Positions 1 to 6,668 of a DNA stretch of 7,925 nucleotides are shown here, piece by piece (the stretch's first letter is position 1; each line of letters opens with the position of its first letter). The DNA is from an uncultured Bacteriovoracaceae bacterium (GTDB taxonomy: Bacteria; Bdellovibrionota; Bacteriovoracia; Bacteriovoracales; Bacteriovoracaceae): assembly GCA_937923325.1 (NCBI GenBank), contig CAKZUQ010000054.1:1-7925 (forward strand), read 5' to 3'. Made by a program: the position numbers and the translations under genes. The notes under the pieces were generated by a model. It searched no databases, was not told where the DNA came from, and saw only the letters and a program-made list of their open reading frames with translations.

Positions 1-427
1 CTTCGAACCAGTTCCCTCCATTTCGTTGATTTTCAAAAATTCCATTAATACCACCTATTACAGCTCCTACTATTGCTAATGTAATAGGATCTATAAATTC
101 ACCTGATGGATCTCTATATTTTAAAGGATAATTTAAAGTATAAATATACTTTGAATTATAAGTTCCAGGAAACTCAAGTCTCCCCGGATGTGGATCCTCA
201 GATATAAATCGCCCAATCTCAGGCGAATAGTAACGTGCCCTGTAATGCATCATCCCCGATTCACTATCATGTTCTCGATTCGTAAACCCATACGACGACT
301 TAACAACAGGATTACTCGTAATATCCACCCCAGAATTATCCACTATTTTCAAAATTTTACCAAAGCTAGAATAGGTATAGTGCTGGATGAGGTTCTCTGT
401 CTCGCGAAAACACAAAACAACGAAAGC
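1..427 (-). pseudogene. RHS repeat protein 3' fragment (module C), 5'-truncated, runs off the left edge
   Basis: The minus strand is open from 427 to the window edge and encodes the end of an RHS core: NLIQHYTYSSFGKIL, YGFTNREHDSESGMMHYRAR, SPEIGRFISEDPHPG, then NSKYIYTLNYPLKYRDPSG. This is followed by the start of a variable C-terminal domain (FIDPITLAIVGAVIGG). RHS proteins are large beta-cage polymorphic toxins whose tip after the DPxG motif is the toxic domain. Similarity to the module at 4686-5540 begins abruptly at NLIQHY (about position 399). The residues before it are unrelated and an in-frame TAA lies at 428-430. No start codon with a ribosome binding site is visible (only a bare TTG at 415), so this is a displaced 3' tip and not a whole gene. 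The start of its C-terminal domain resembles that of the module at 6069-6668 more than that of 4686-5540. The toxin end lies outside the window. The plus-strand ORF over this stretch is a shadow. Confidence 0.8.
184..399 (-). repeat. RHS core repeat copy C (matches 5221-5438)
   Basis: This stretch and 5221-5438 are direct copies in the same orientation, sharing long runs such as ATTTTCAAAATTTT and ATAGTGCTGGAT on the plus strand. Both encode NLIQHY through EDPHPG. Similarity stops abruptly at about 399 upstream of NLIQHY, while the 5221 copy continues as RHS sequence. Confidence 0.75.
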
Positions 428-580
428 TTATGATTTCAGGTAGTTTAATATAAAACTTAAAAAGAAAATTTCTGAAATTTTGCAGATAAAATAAAACTTT
501 GAGGCAAGGTTATGGCAATTAGATTTTAATAGTTCAATTTTATGGCTGGCCGCTCACAGAAACATTAATTTATCTATCTT

Positions 581-1627
581 TTACTCTAGTTCCTTTAGTA
601 AATCCTCAAATCCTTTGATTGCTTGAATTATATCTTCCCATTTAGGAGGTTCATCAAAAAACATTTCACTCATTTGCTTATAATCATTCTTCATTGCATT
701 TAAAATTTCTTCCTGAGGAACAAGCTTTAATGTCTTTGGGTTTTTAGCACTTTCATAGTCCGCCCAGCTAGAGCGAAAATACAGTTTCTTGTGCTCAGAA
801 ACCTTTTCTAATAGATCAATTTTTTCAAGAGCCTTTTCCTTAGCGTCTGAAATCAACAAGCAATAGGTATCATAAAAATGTCTTGATTGCCTTATAGGTA
901 CCTTCTTATCAAGTGGAAAATTCGCAAAACGATGTAATATTGTTGCTTTCTCCCAGAATGTTCTTTCTATACTTAGCACTTTAATTTCACACTCTTTGTT
1001 TGCAATTCCTTGAGGTGTTCCTTGTGCTACATATGAAGAAATTTTTCTCATCTCTACTGGCCAATGATCTGCTCTGGCACCTACTTCAATCTTAACGGAA
1101 GGACGCACATACGATGATACTTGATTACTTTCAGTTGGGTAATAAAAAAGAAGTGTTTGTCCGTCTTTGTCATCATCATCAACCTCTAATGACCAGTCTC
1201 TATCAATCTGATATGGCCAGGGCTCTTGAGAAAACTCTTCCTGAATATAGTTTTTTAGCTCTTCTCTTAGTTTTTTTTGAACAAAGCCCTTACAGGCATC
1301 ACCTAACTCTTCAATTAACTTCTTTGCTTTTTTATTACTTTCTGTACTACTAGGGTTTTTATCGCCCTCAAAACCTAAGTATGACTTCTCTACAGATATA
1401 TCAACATCCTCAGAAAACCTTCTAATCGTATCATAAACTTTTGATAGTGATGTACCTCCTTTGAATGTTAAATGATCCTTAATCTCATCTAAAGAAAACA
1501 ATAAATCTAATAGCCAACAAACCCAAAAATCTTTTTCAATAATATGAGTAGGTAGACCTACTTCAGATGCAGCAGCATCAAAAAATAGCTTCTTCTGACC
1601 CGGTGATAATCTAGCAAAATCTCTCAT
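581..1627 (-). CDS. abiEii: AbiEii/AbiGii-family nucleotidyltransferase toxin (type IV TA system)
   Basis: This is the toxin of an AbiE phage-defence toxin-antitoxin system, a cytoplasmic DNA-polymerase-beta-like nucleotidyltransferase. The best-studied relatives bind GTP or add nucleotides to tRNA. Numbering from the chosen start, the hallmarks are FKGGTSLSKVY (about 55-65, phosphate-binding GG[ST]), SEDVDIS (72-78, metal-binding DxD), KIEVG (179-183, third acidic position) and ERTFWEKATILH (221-232), followed by RHFYDTYCLL (249-258). All family motifs are intact and the 348-residue length is normal. I chose the ATG at 1627 because it overlaps the antitoxin stop as ATGA, the usual translational coupling, and it begins MRDFARLSPGQKK. 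An in-frame start at 1663 would add 12 residues inside the antitoxin gene and is less likely. The gene follows the antitoxin in one operon and looks functional. Family assignment is firm; the exact target is not readable from sequence. Confidence 0.93.
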   Translation of the reverse strand: MRDFARLSPGQKKLFFDAAASEVGLPTHIIEKDFWVCWLLDLLFSLDEIKDHLTFKGGTSLSKVYDTIRRFSEDVDISVEKSYLGFEGDKNPSSTESNKKAKKLIEELGDACKGFVQKKLREELKNYIQEEFSQEPWPYQIDRDWSLEVDDDDKDGQTLLFYYPTESNQVSSYVRPSVKIEVGARADHWPVEMRKISSYVAQGTPQGIANKECEIKVLSIERTFWEKATILHRFANFPLDKKVPIRQSRHFYDTYCLLISDAKEKALEKIDLLEKVSEHKKLYFRSSWADYESAKNPKTLKLVPQEEILNAMKNDYKQMSEMFFDEPPKWEDIIQAIKGFEDLLKELE

Positions 1628-2226
1628 GAAAGAACCTTTTCCTTTATAACTTTTGTGATCCACGCAGGGGCAAGGGTACTATCAAGAAGTAGACGTTTTT
1701 TGTCTTTTTCATCAAGTTTCCTTTGAATCTTACTAATCATTTCAGGGGTAATATTATCCTTTCCAATATACTTTAATGCTTGAACGACAAGACCTGAAAT
1801 TTTTCCAGTCATTTTCATTATTTTAGGTGTTGTCTTCTTAAAATTTATTTCCAGATTTCCCACTTTTAACTTTTTACTTTCACCATCTGTTAAAAACACA
1901 ATTTTGCCCGGAACTTGCTCAGACAGGCCAAGTAGATTTGCTGCATAAGCCCCAGAAGGCTGAAGCCCAACCCCGAACTTTTTAGAGATCGCTTTTGCAA
2001 TCATTTCGATATCGGGTGGTAAAACACCTAGTTGTTCATGGATTCTTGGATATTCATAAAGCCCGTGAGATAGCCTAACAATAAACTCTTTCTCTTCAAG
2101 TCGGTGCAGACAAGTGTTTATAGCGGACTCGCCTCCAAGGTCGGAAAAGTCTTTCGGAGTAAACACCCAGCCCCTTTTCTTTCCATAGAGCCTATTTCTT
2201 ACTTTATTTTCAATAGTTTGTGACAT
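1624..2226 (-). CDS. abiEi: DUF6088 / AbiEi-type transcriptional antitoxin
   Basis: This is the antitoxin of the AbiE pair. AbiEi-type proteins are winged-helix DNA-binding proteins that repress their own operon and neutralise the toxin without stable binding (type IV). The 200-residue product has an N-terminal winged-helix region (about 1-60: ENKVRNRLYG, FTPKDFSDLGG, HRLEEKEFIVRLSHGLYEYP). A DUF6088-like core follows (LPPDIEMIAKAISKK at 69-83, QPSGAYAANLLGLS at 89-102, KIVFLTDG at 108-115, INFKKTTP at 127-134) and then a charged helical tail. I chose the ATG at 2226 because AAGGAAGG lies about 10 bases upstream; a TTG two codons earlier is possible but poorly placed. The stop overlaps the toxin ATG. 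The promoter lies within an inverted repeat directly upstream, which fits autoregulation. Confidence 0.9.
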   Translation of the reverse strand: MSQTIENKVRNRLYGKKRGWVFTPKDFSDLGGESAINTCLHRLEEKEFIVRLSHGLYEYPRIHEQLGVLPPDIEMIAKAISKKFGVGLQPSGAYAANLLGLSEQVPGKIVFLTDGESKKLKVGNLEINFKKTTPKIMKMTGKISGLVVQALKYIGKDNITPEMISKIQRKLDEKDKKRLLLDSTLAPAWITKVIKEKVLS

Positions 2227-2242
2227 TTTCAATTACCTTCCT

Positions 2243-2278
2243 TGTAAGAATTTTACCCTATTTTTTCTTACAGTGAAA
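2243..2278 (-). promoter_or_regulatory. abiE promoter with embedded inverted-repeat operator
   Basis: TGTAAGAA (2243-2250) and TTCTTACA (2265-2272) form a perfect 8-bp inverted repeat with a 14-bp spacer, starting 17 bp upstream of the antitoxin ATG. Read on the minus strand, a -10-like TAAAAT (2255-2250) lies inside it. A -35-like TTTCAC (2278-2273) lies exactly 17 bp away. The repeat therefore brackets the promoter, where a self-repressing AbiEi antitoxin would be expected to bind. The repeat is seen directly; operator function is inferred from AbiEi family behaviour. Confidence 0.6.
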
Positions 2279-2293
2279 CGTCTTTTTCTCATA

Positions 2294-2362
2294 TGTAATT
2301 ACAAATAGTTACAAAATCAAATCATGCTCTAAAGGCTAATTTTGTAAACACCTTTGTAAACA
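2294..2362. promoter_or_regulatory. Cluster of TTTGTAA/TTACAAA boxes upstream of the wHTH gene
   Basis: The 69-bp stretch holds TGTAATTACA (2294-2303), TTACAAA at 2299-2305 and 2309-2315, and TTTGTAAACA twice (2341-2350 and 2353-2362, a 12-bp period, close to one helical turn). The 2308-2317 and 2339-2348 copies form an inverted repeat, GTTACAAAAT / ATTTTGTAAA, with one mismatch. A -10-like TATAGT follows at 2373-2378 without a convincing -35. The layout suits binding sites for a DNA-binding protein, most simply the wHTH product of the gene starting at 2432, or a plasmid-type iteron array. Function is inferred. Confidence 0.4.
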
Positions 2363-2431
2363 GTTTTCTCTATATAGTAAGGGCCTTCTTTTTTTAAAGG
2401 CTGTTATTTACTAATATGCAAAGGAGCAAAA

Positions 2432-3016
2432 ATGGCAAAACGAATACGTAGAGTTATTATTAATGTACGAGACAACAGACTTTTTAATTATCTCTTTGAG
2501 TTTAAAGTCGCCACCGCAAAACAAATTCATCGTGATATCTTTTCAAAGGGAACTTTAACAGTTTTTTATCGGAGAATTAACAAACTTATAAAGATGGAGT
2601 ACATCAAAAGAACTTCTCATTTCAATGGTGATCGTAATGTTTCTATCTACAGTTTAACTAAAAAAGCATTACACAAATTTATCCTTGTAGATAAAAAAGA
2701 ATGGTCAACAAAGAGATGCTACAGTGATTCAGTTGAACATGATCTACAACTAGTTGATATAGCCCATAAATTTTCAAAGCTAGAAAGCTATAGTGACTAC
2801 TTTACAGAAAACCTACTTAAAGCAAACAGTTCAATTGTAAAAGAAAAGGAATTAAACTGTCACAGACGATTAAACTCTGATGCTGTCTACATGCATGAGC
2901 AATTTGATGTTGAAACAAAGGAAAATCACACCTTACCAATAAGCATTCAATACGAGCATACATTGCTGAATTGGCCAAATGCCCACAACTTAAAAGCTTT
3001 ATTGATAACTATGTAG
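2432..3016 (+). CDS. Replication-relaxation-like winged-helix protein, C-terminus replaced at a gene junction
   Basis: This 194-residue protein has a clear ribosome binding site (AAGGAG, 2421-2426) before ATG 2432. Residues 1-80 form a winged-helix domain (VRDNRLFNYLFEFKVATAKQ, then FYRRINKLIKMEYIKRT and the wing SIYSLTKKALHKF). The later part resembles the replication-relaxation family: SVEHDLQLVDIAHKF (100-114), RRLNSDAVYMHE (145-156) and PISIQYEHTLLN (169-180), matching the family's HDL, PDA and EyE-T patterns. That family occurs on plasmids and mobile elements and is thought to act in replication or mobilisation. After HTLLN the frame becomes unrelated (WPNAHNLKALLITM) and stops, whereas family members normally continue 20-40 residues. 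The next gene overlaps it by 46 bp in another frame, so I read the end as a recombination scar. Family call is moderate; the mechanism is unknown. Confidence 0.6.
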   Translation: MAKRIRRVIINVRDNRLFNYLFEFKVATAKQIHRDIFSKGTLTVFYRRINKLIKMEYIKRTSHFNGDRNVSIYSLTKKALHKFILVDKKEWSTKRCYSDSVEHDLQLVDIAHKFSKLESYSDYFTENLLKANSSIVKEKELNCHRRLNSDAVYMHEQFDVETKENHTLPISIQYEHTLLNWPNAHNLKALLITM

Positions 3017-4293
3017 ACTCAAAGCTCTACTTAGTTGTTGCTTCTCCATTTTTAAAAAATCCAGCATCTCTTTTTGGACATAACTTCTTATTATTTTCAA
3101 AAGATGCCACTCAGGACTCAATTAATGGAGTAACGCTAAACTTTGAAGCTGTAGATGACTCCACAAATGGACTTGATTATATTTACAAAGGACTTTTTGG
3201 AAAGTTTAGAGGCCAATACAACTTAAAGCACTTCTATAAGAATATTAAGATTTACAATAACCTTGAAGATAGGGATTTGGTTATTTATCAACTAGAATAC
3301 ACCAAAGATGAAATATTTAGATATCTACTTAAGGCGTGGGAGTATTCGCAGAATAAGTCGGAAATCAAGTATTACTTTCTAAACGGTAACTGTGCCTTTT
3401 ATATTACTGATTTTTTGAATAAATCTGAACCAACACAACAACTACAAGGTTTATACTATTCTCCTAGAGACACAATTATAGATGTTGAAAATCAAGTAAC
3501 AAAACCACGAATACTTAGAAGTTCAATTAAGTCTAAGATTAAGTTATACTCAAAAAGAAATGAGCAAATCTCAAAGCTGTATGCAGAAGCACAATATCAG
3601 ACCTACCAAGCTCAGCGTGGACAAAAATCAAATAAATTAAAAGAATCTTTACTTGCTTTAAATGATTATAAATTAAAAACTAATGAGAAAATCCCTACCA
3701 TAAAATCAAGTCTCCAAAGTGATACTAAACTGCCATATGGTAGAATTGGTTTTGGTTCAACTGGACCAAAAAGGTGGTCTTTTAATGGTGCGATTGTGAG
3801 GAACTTGTACACTTCAAATCACGGAAGTAATAAGTTAGAACTTTTCTCCTTTAGAACTAATAATTTTAATCAAAGGGAGAATGAGTTCACTCTTTTAAAT
3901 ATGGAATCTAATCAAGATTTTGAAAACAAGTTTAAAGATATGTCGTGGAAATTAGCATTTAAACATCAAAAAAAGGACTCTCTAGGCTTTACAAGCTCAA
4001 ATATAGATATTGGTATGGGTTTATCTAAGAAGCTCTTAAAAACGATTTTGATATCACTAACATATAACTCAATCATTGATTCTCAATTTATTAATCTATA
4101 TCCAAGTGCAGATTTCTTGGTGATGCTGGATAATTGGCAAATTGATCTTGAACTTAGTCAAAAATTTAGAACGCAATATTTAAGTTCTTCAATTTCAAAA
4201 AGAGTTATGTCAAATATTCAGATATCTCTGAAGTTTGAGGATTTTAAAGATCATGAATCAAGGACCTTCATGGCCCTTGAATATACTTTATAA
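2971..4293 (+). CDS. DUF4105 (Lnb N-terminal domain-like) protein with outer-membrane beta-rich tail, N-terminally truncated
   Basis: DUF4105 proteins are exported, surface- or outer-membrane-associated proteins of unknown function. Family landmarks are strong: ASPFLKNPASLFGHNFLLF (24-42, conserved NPAS.FGH), IYKGLFGKFRGQYNLKHFY (71-89), NNLEDRDLVIYQLEYT (96-111) and YYFLNGNCAFYITDFLN (134-150, conserved NC). Residues about 250-440 alternate polar and hydrophobic residues like a beta-barrel and end in ALEYTL. The family normally has a signal peptide and some 100-200 residues before the first motif; these are missing. The only start is a TTG at 2971 with no ribosome binding site, inside the preceding gene in another frame, and the frame is open upstream only to about 2917. 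The protein cannot be exported as read and is probably a pseudogene or part of a chimera. Its stop overlaps the convergent gene at 4288 by 6 bp. Confidence 0.7.
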   Translation: MAKCPQLKSFIDNYVDSKLYLVVASPFLKNPASLFGHNFLLFSKDATQDSINGVTLNFEAVDDSTNGLDYIYKGLFGKFRGQYNLKHFYKNIKIYNNLEDRDLVIYQLEYTKDEIFRYLLKAWEYSQNKSEIKYYFLNGNCAFYITDFLNKSEPTQQLQGLYYSPRDTIIDVENQVTKPRILRSSIKSKIKLYSKRNEQISKLYAEAQYQTYQAQRGQKSNKLKESLLALNDYKLKTNEKIPTIKSSLQSDTKLPYGRIGFGSTGPKRWSFNGAIVRNLYTSNHGSNKLELFSFRTNNFNQRENEFTLLNMESNQDFENKFKDMSWKLAFKHQKKDSLGFTSSNIDIGMGLSKKLLKTILISLTYNSIIDSQFINLYPSADFLVMLDNWQIDLELSQKFRTQYLSSSISKRVMSNIQISLKFEDFKDHESRTFMALEYTL

Positions 4294-4689
4294 ATATTTA
4301 CATTTTTGAGTTTTCAATACTGAATCAATCACATTTGAAGGCTTCTTAGAGTCGTAGATTGATTTAAAATTTTTCATTAAGGATTCATTTACCAGACTTG
4401 TATCTGAGCAACCATAAATTGAACTTAGCTCTGTAAGATAAGCACCTTCACCTTTGGCTATATCAAGTTGTAGCTCAAGCTCAGTTTGAGCATAGAACAT
4501 GTCTTTGTTTTCTCTTGAATGATAGCCGATTGCTGCACATTCACCTGTTGAAGTTGTGAAACTTGAAGTTGATACAAGCCAACGGTCTGAAAAAAAGTAC
4601 TTCTTGAGATATTGATTACACTTCCTAGAGTCATAACTATGACTCAAAGTTGATATGCTAAAAACGACCATTGCTAATATGTATTTCAT
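4288..4689 (-). CDS. Exported four-cysteine protein (DUF3015-like), downstream partner of RHS tip B
   Basis: This 133-residue protein has an N-terminal signal peptide (MKYILAMVVFSISTLSHS, cleavage near 18) and should be periplasmic. The mature part carries four cysteines (24, 51, 94, 130), enough for two disulfides, plus the motifs FTTSTGECAAIGYHSRENK (44-62) and DIAKGEGAYLTELSSIYGC (76-94). The second resembles the AKG.GeyL..La...GC segment I associate with DUF3015, a family of uncharacterised exported proteins; that link is from memory. The ATG overlaps the stop of the RHS tip gene as ATGA, with GAGG 7 bases upstream, so its translation is probably coupled to the RHS tip. A paralogue with the same four cysteine positions lies at 5648-6049, also just after an RHS tip. 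Its position is that of an immunity gene for a toxin acting outside the cytoplasm, but this is inference. Confidence 0.75.
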   Translation of the reverse strand: MKYILAMVVFSISTLSHSYDSRKCNQYLKKYFFSDRWLVSTSSFTTSTGECAAIGYHSRENKDMFYAQTELELQLDIAKGEGAYLTELSSIYGCSDTSLVNESLMKNFKSIYDSKKPSNVIDSVLKTQKCKYL

Positions 4690-5540
4690 TCTAAATCCTC
4701 TTCCGGTGCATAAGTACCAATTAAGACTGACAACATTATCTCTCTAATACCATTTTGCGTTGCTGTGATCGCAGAGTCAATACTTGCTCCTACCTGATAT
4801 ACGTCAAGAGCATCATTTAACTGTCCAGCAGTCCCTAAATCTCCAAATGTCCTATGTCCATAACCATATTCTTGTTCTTGTTTATTTAAATGTTTCCTAG
4901 CACCTATTAAAGCCAACTTAAAACCTGTTTGGCTATTTAATCCTGGATTAAAGCCACCAATTGAAAAAAGTGCGTAATTTAAAGCAAAATTTTTATAGAA
5001 ACTCCCCTCATTAGCTTTACCTGAAAACGGATTTCTAAACTTTCGTTCAAGGTTCTCAAAGAAAGACCCTCCTTCAAAAGATGCTTCAACAATAGATTGA
5101 ACCAATGTAAATATCAAAACAGCTGTGAAAAGTTCCCTTCCATCTGGATCAATAAATCGAATAGGATTATTACCCGAATAAACATACTTGTTGATAGATG
5201 ATAGAGGCACCAAAAGTTTTCCCGGATGCGGATCTTCCTGAATAAATCTACCAATCTCAGGAATCATGTATCTTGCTCTGTAATACATCATTCCAGTTTC
5301 AACGTCATGTTCACGGTTTGTAAAACCATAACTCGTTTTAACAATAGGATTTGCCGTTACATCATTCCCCGAATTATCCATTATTTTCAAAATTTTCCCA
5401 AAAGAACTATAGGCATAGTGCTGGATTAGATTCCCTGAATCATCTGTAACATCCACAACCGAACCAAGCGCATCCTTCAAATAAAAATAACTCCCTATTG
5501 TACTTGCTAATTTTGTTGACTTAATATCTACTGCTAACAC
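4686..5540 (-). CDS. RHS core end with variable C-terminal domain (module B, orphan RHS tip)
   Basis: A 284-residue RHS fragment: YFYLKDALGSVVDVTDDSG (18-36), NLIQHYAYSSFGKIL (37-51), YGFTNREHDVETGMMYYRAR (71-90), PEIGRFIQEDPHPG (94-107) and NPIRFIDPDG (125-134, the end of the core). After DPDG comes a variable domain (about 135-284) with a hydrophobic helix (FTAVLIFTLVQSIVEASF), YGYGHRTFGDLGTAGQ (225-240) and the end YAPEEDLE; I do not recognise a catalytic fold. The listed GTG start has no ribosome binding site. The same frame continues upstream to about 5648 with clear RHS sequence (KSVFKYIYDGQEIL, LAVFTHSTLRTDD), so this is a displaced 3' tip without a proper start, joined directly to the end of the gene at 5648. 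The full beta-cage (well over 1,000 residues in intact genes) is absent. The stop overlaps the next gene as ATGA, the layout of toxin/immunity pairs. Confidence 0.75.
   Translation of the reverse strand: MLAVDIKSTKLASTIGSYFYLKDALGSVVDVTDDSGNLIQHYAYSSFGKILKIMDNSGNDVTANPIVKTSYGFTNREHDVETGMMYYRARYMIPEIGRFIQEDPHPGKLLVPLSSINKYVYSGNNPIRFIDPDGRELFTAVLIFTLVQSIVEASFEGGSFFENLERKFRNPFSGKANEGSFYKNFALNYALFSIGGFNPGLNSQTGFKLALIGARKHLNKQEQEYGYGHRTFGDLGTAGQLNDALDVYQVGASIDSAITATQNGIREIMLSVLIGTYAPEEDLE
5221..5438 (-). repeat. RHS core repeat copy B (matches 184-399; partial copy A at about 6551-6692)
   Basis: This is the counterpart of the left-edge copy. A third, shorter and more diverged copy occupies about 6551-6692 and covers only the region from the decayed GMM...MPEI to DPTG. 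All three lie on the minus strand and could serve as homology for swapping RHS tips. Confidence 0.75.
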
Positions 5541-5647
5541 ATCATCTGTTCTTAAAGTTGAATGTGTAAAAACTGCTAGAGTAGAATCATCTTCATCAAG
5601 TTCTGCTAGGATTTCTTGACCGTCGTAGATGTATTTAAAAACTGATT

Positions 5648-6049
5648 TTACAGATATTTACAATCTTGATTTCGTAAAATTTGATCAATCCTATCCGAAC
5701 TATTTTTTACTCTATAAATAAATTTATAATTATTCATCAAAGATTTTTTTGTTTTTACTAAATCTGTGCAACCATAAATAGAAGTAAGCTCGGAGAGATA
5801 TACTCCATCTCCTTTTGCAATATTCAATTGAAGATCCAAATCATTTTCAACATAAAATAATTTTTTATTCTCTTTTGAGTGATAACCAATTGCGGCACAG
5901 TCTCCAGTTGAAGTTGTAAACTGAGCAGAAGAATAAACTCCACCCGTTCCAAGAGTTCTTGCCAAAACCTTATCATAGCATTTAGAACCATTAAATGCTT
6001 GAATAGGACATGAAAAAAGTAACACAAAATATAACAATATAACTTTCAA
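5648..6049 (-). CDS. Exported four-cysteine protein (DUF3015-like), downstream partner of RHS tip A
   Basis: This is a 133-residue paralogue of the protein at 4288-4689, identical in length and in the position of all four mature cysteines (24, 51, 94, 130). It has a signal peptide (MKVILLYFVLLFSCPIQA, likely cleavage near 18). A lipoprotein-type cleavage at LFSC (C14) is conceivable but a poor match. Shared motifs are FTTSTGDCAAIGYHSKENK (44-62), NIAKGDGVYLSELTSIYGC (76-94) and the C-terminal CKYL. Conservation is strongest in the centre and weak in the region just after the signal peptide and in 96-128, as might be expected if those parts contact different partners. The start is TTG at 6049, chosen because it gives a clean signal peptide; the ribosome binding site is weak. 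It lies 19 bp after the stop of the RHS tip at 6069. Candidate periplasmic immunity or accessory protein; function unknown. Confidence 0.75.
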   Translation of the reverse strand: MKVILLYFVLLFSCPIQAFNGSKCYDKVLARTLGTGGVYSSAQFTTSTGDCAAIGYHSKENKKLFYVENDLDLQLNIAKGDGVYLSELTSIYGCTDLVKTKKSLMNNYKFIYRVKNSSDRIDQILRNQDCKYL

Positions 6050-6068
6050 GCCGTGAACTCTTGTTTAT

Positions 6069-6668
6069 TTATAATAAAATATTAATTAAGTTTGGTCTAT
6101 CACATACACTTCGACTTGCCTGTGTACCTGTTTCTTCATCACACGCTGAATCAAGTATATCATCTCCAAGTAACCCTAAACCCAATATAGTCTCACCAAG
6201 AATAATATTAGTGTAATTACCCATTACTAGTAAATCCCCACCTACTCCAGTAAGCATACTTGCAAACGTATTTTCTTGTACAGACGATATAAAGTTATCT
6301 ACAAAGCCTCCCTTCCTATTAAGTGCTGATTGATAACCTACTTTAAATAATAAAGATCCTCCACCAACTGTACCTCCTAGAGCAAAAGTTGCTGCTATTG
6401 CTCCTCCTGCAACAGCGCCCTTAGCAGCACCTAATAGAACATGTTCTAAGAAGTTACCATCACTTCCTTCATAGTTTAGAGCTGCATCTAGACCGCCAAC
6501 AATAGCACCAATTACAATCCAAGTTACTGGATCAAAAAATTTTCCAGTAGGATCTCTAAACTTATTAGGGTTATTGAGCACATAGATATAACGAGAATTA
6601 TGTGTTCCTCGTAGTTGAATAATTCCTGGGTGAGGATCTTCAGAGATAAACCTCACAATCTCAGGCAT
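6069..6668 (-). CDS. RHS C-terminal tip with glycine-rich hydrophobic domain (module A, decayed 5' end)
   Basis: The 199-residue frame begins in mid-RHS core: MPEIVRFISEDPHPG (1-15), NSRYIYVLNNPNKFRDPTG (24-42). A variable domain follows, dominated by glycine- and alanine-rich hydrophobic stretches (PVTWIVIGAIVGGL 47-60, VLLGAAKGAVAGGA 77-90, ATFALGGTVGGGSLLF 93-108, IILGETILGLGLLG 155-168). It ends in a two-cysteine tail (C176, C189). The stretches resemble membrane-inserting or pretoxin segments; I see no enzyme motif. The ATG at 6668 has no ribosome binding site. RHS-like DNA continues upstream in decayed form to about 6692 (ATGATG then a several-base deletion), so the gene is 5'-truncated. 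The usual PEIGRF is PEIVRF here. Its variable domain begins like that of the left-edge fragment (FIDPITLAIVGAVIGG). The exported four-cysteine gene follows 19 bp downstream. Confidence 0.65.
   Translation of the reverse strand: MPEIVRFISEDPHPGIIQLRGTHNSRYIYVLNNPNKFRDPTGKFFDPVTWIVIGAIVGGLDAALNYEGSDGNFLEHVLLGAAKGAVAGGAIAATFALGGTVGGGSLLFKVGYQSALNRKGGFVDNFISSVQENTFASMLTGVGGDLLVMGNYTNIILGETILGLGLLGDDILDSACDEETGTQASRSVCDRPNLINILL

Noticed and set aside
188..433. Plus-strand ORF of 81 codons and its look-alike at 5226-5429, which resemble each other
   Set aside because: Both lie antisense to the duplicated RHS core; their similarity comes from the RHS repeat on the other strand, and neither has a ribosome binding site.
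465..481. AAAATTT-CTG-AAATTTT inverted repeat between the left RHS fragment and abiEii
   Set aside because: It is a pure A/T stem with a three-base loop in very AT-rich DNA, expected by chance, and has no terminator-like T-run after it.
1114..1353. Plus-strand ORF of 79 codons
   Set aside because: It is a shadow inside the intact AbiEii gene, which has all family motifs on the minus strand.
2341..2362. CRISPR-like repeat pair (TTTGTAAACA twice)
   Set aside because: Only two 10-bp units with a 2-bp gap; there are no spacers and no cas genes.
2384..2402. GCCTT...AAGGC short hairpin in the leader of the wHTH gene, considered as attenuator or riboswitch
   Set aside because: Only a five-base stem around a T-rich loop; there is no conserved riboswitch core or leader peptide.
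5824..6027. Minus-strand ORF of 67 codons
   Set aside because: It is an alternative frame of the exported four-cysteine protein gene at 5648-6049, whose frame is supported by a paralogue.
5648..6049. Lipoprotein signal (LFSC) in the second exported protein
   Set aside because: The lipobox fit is poor and the paralogue lacks it; a signal peptidase I site after IQA is more likely.
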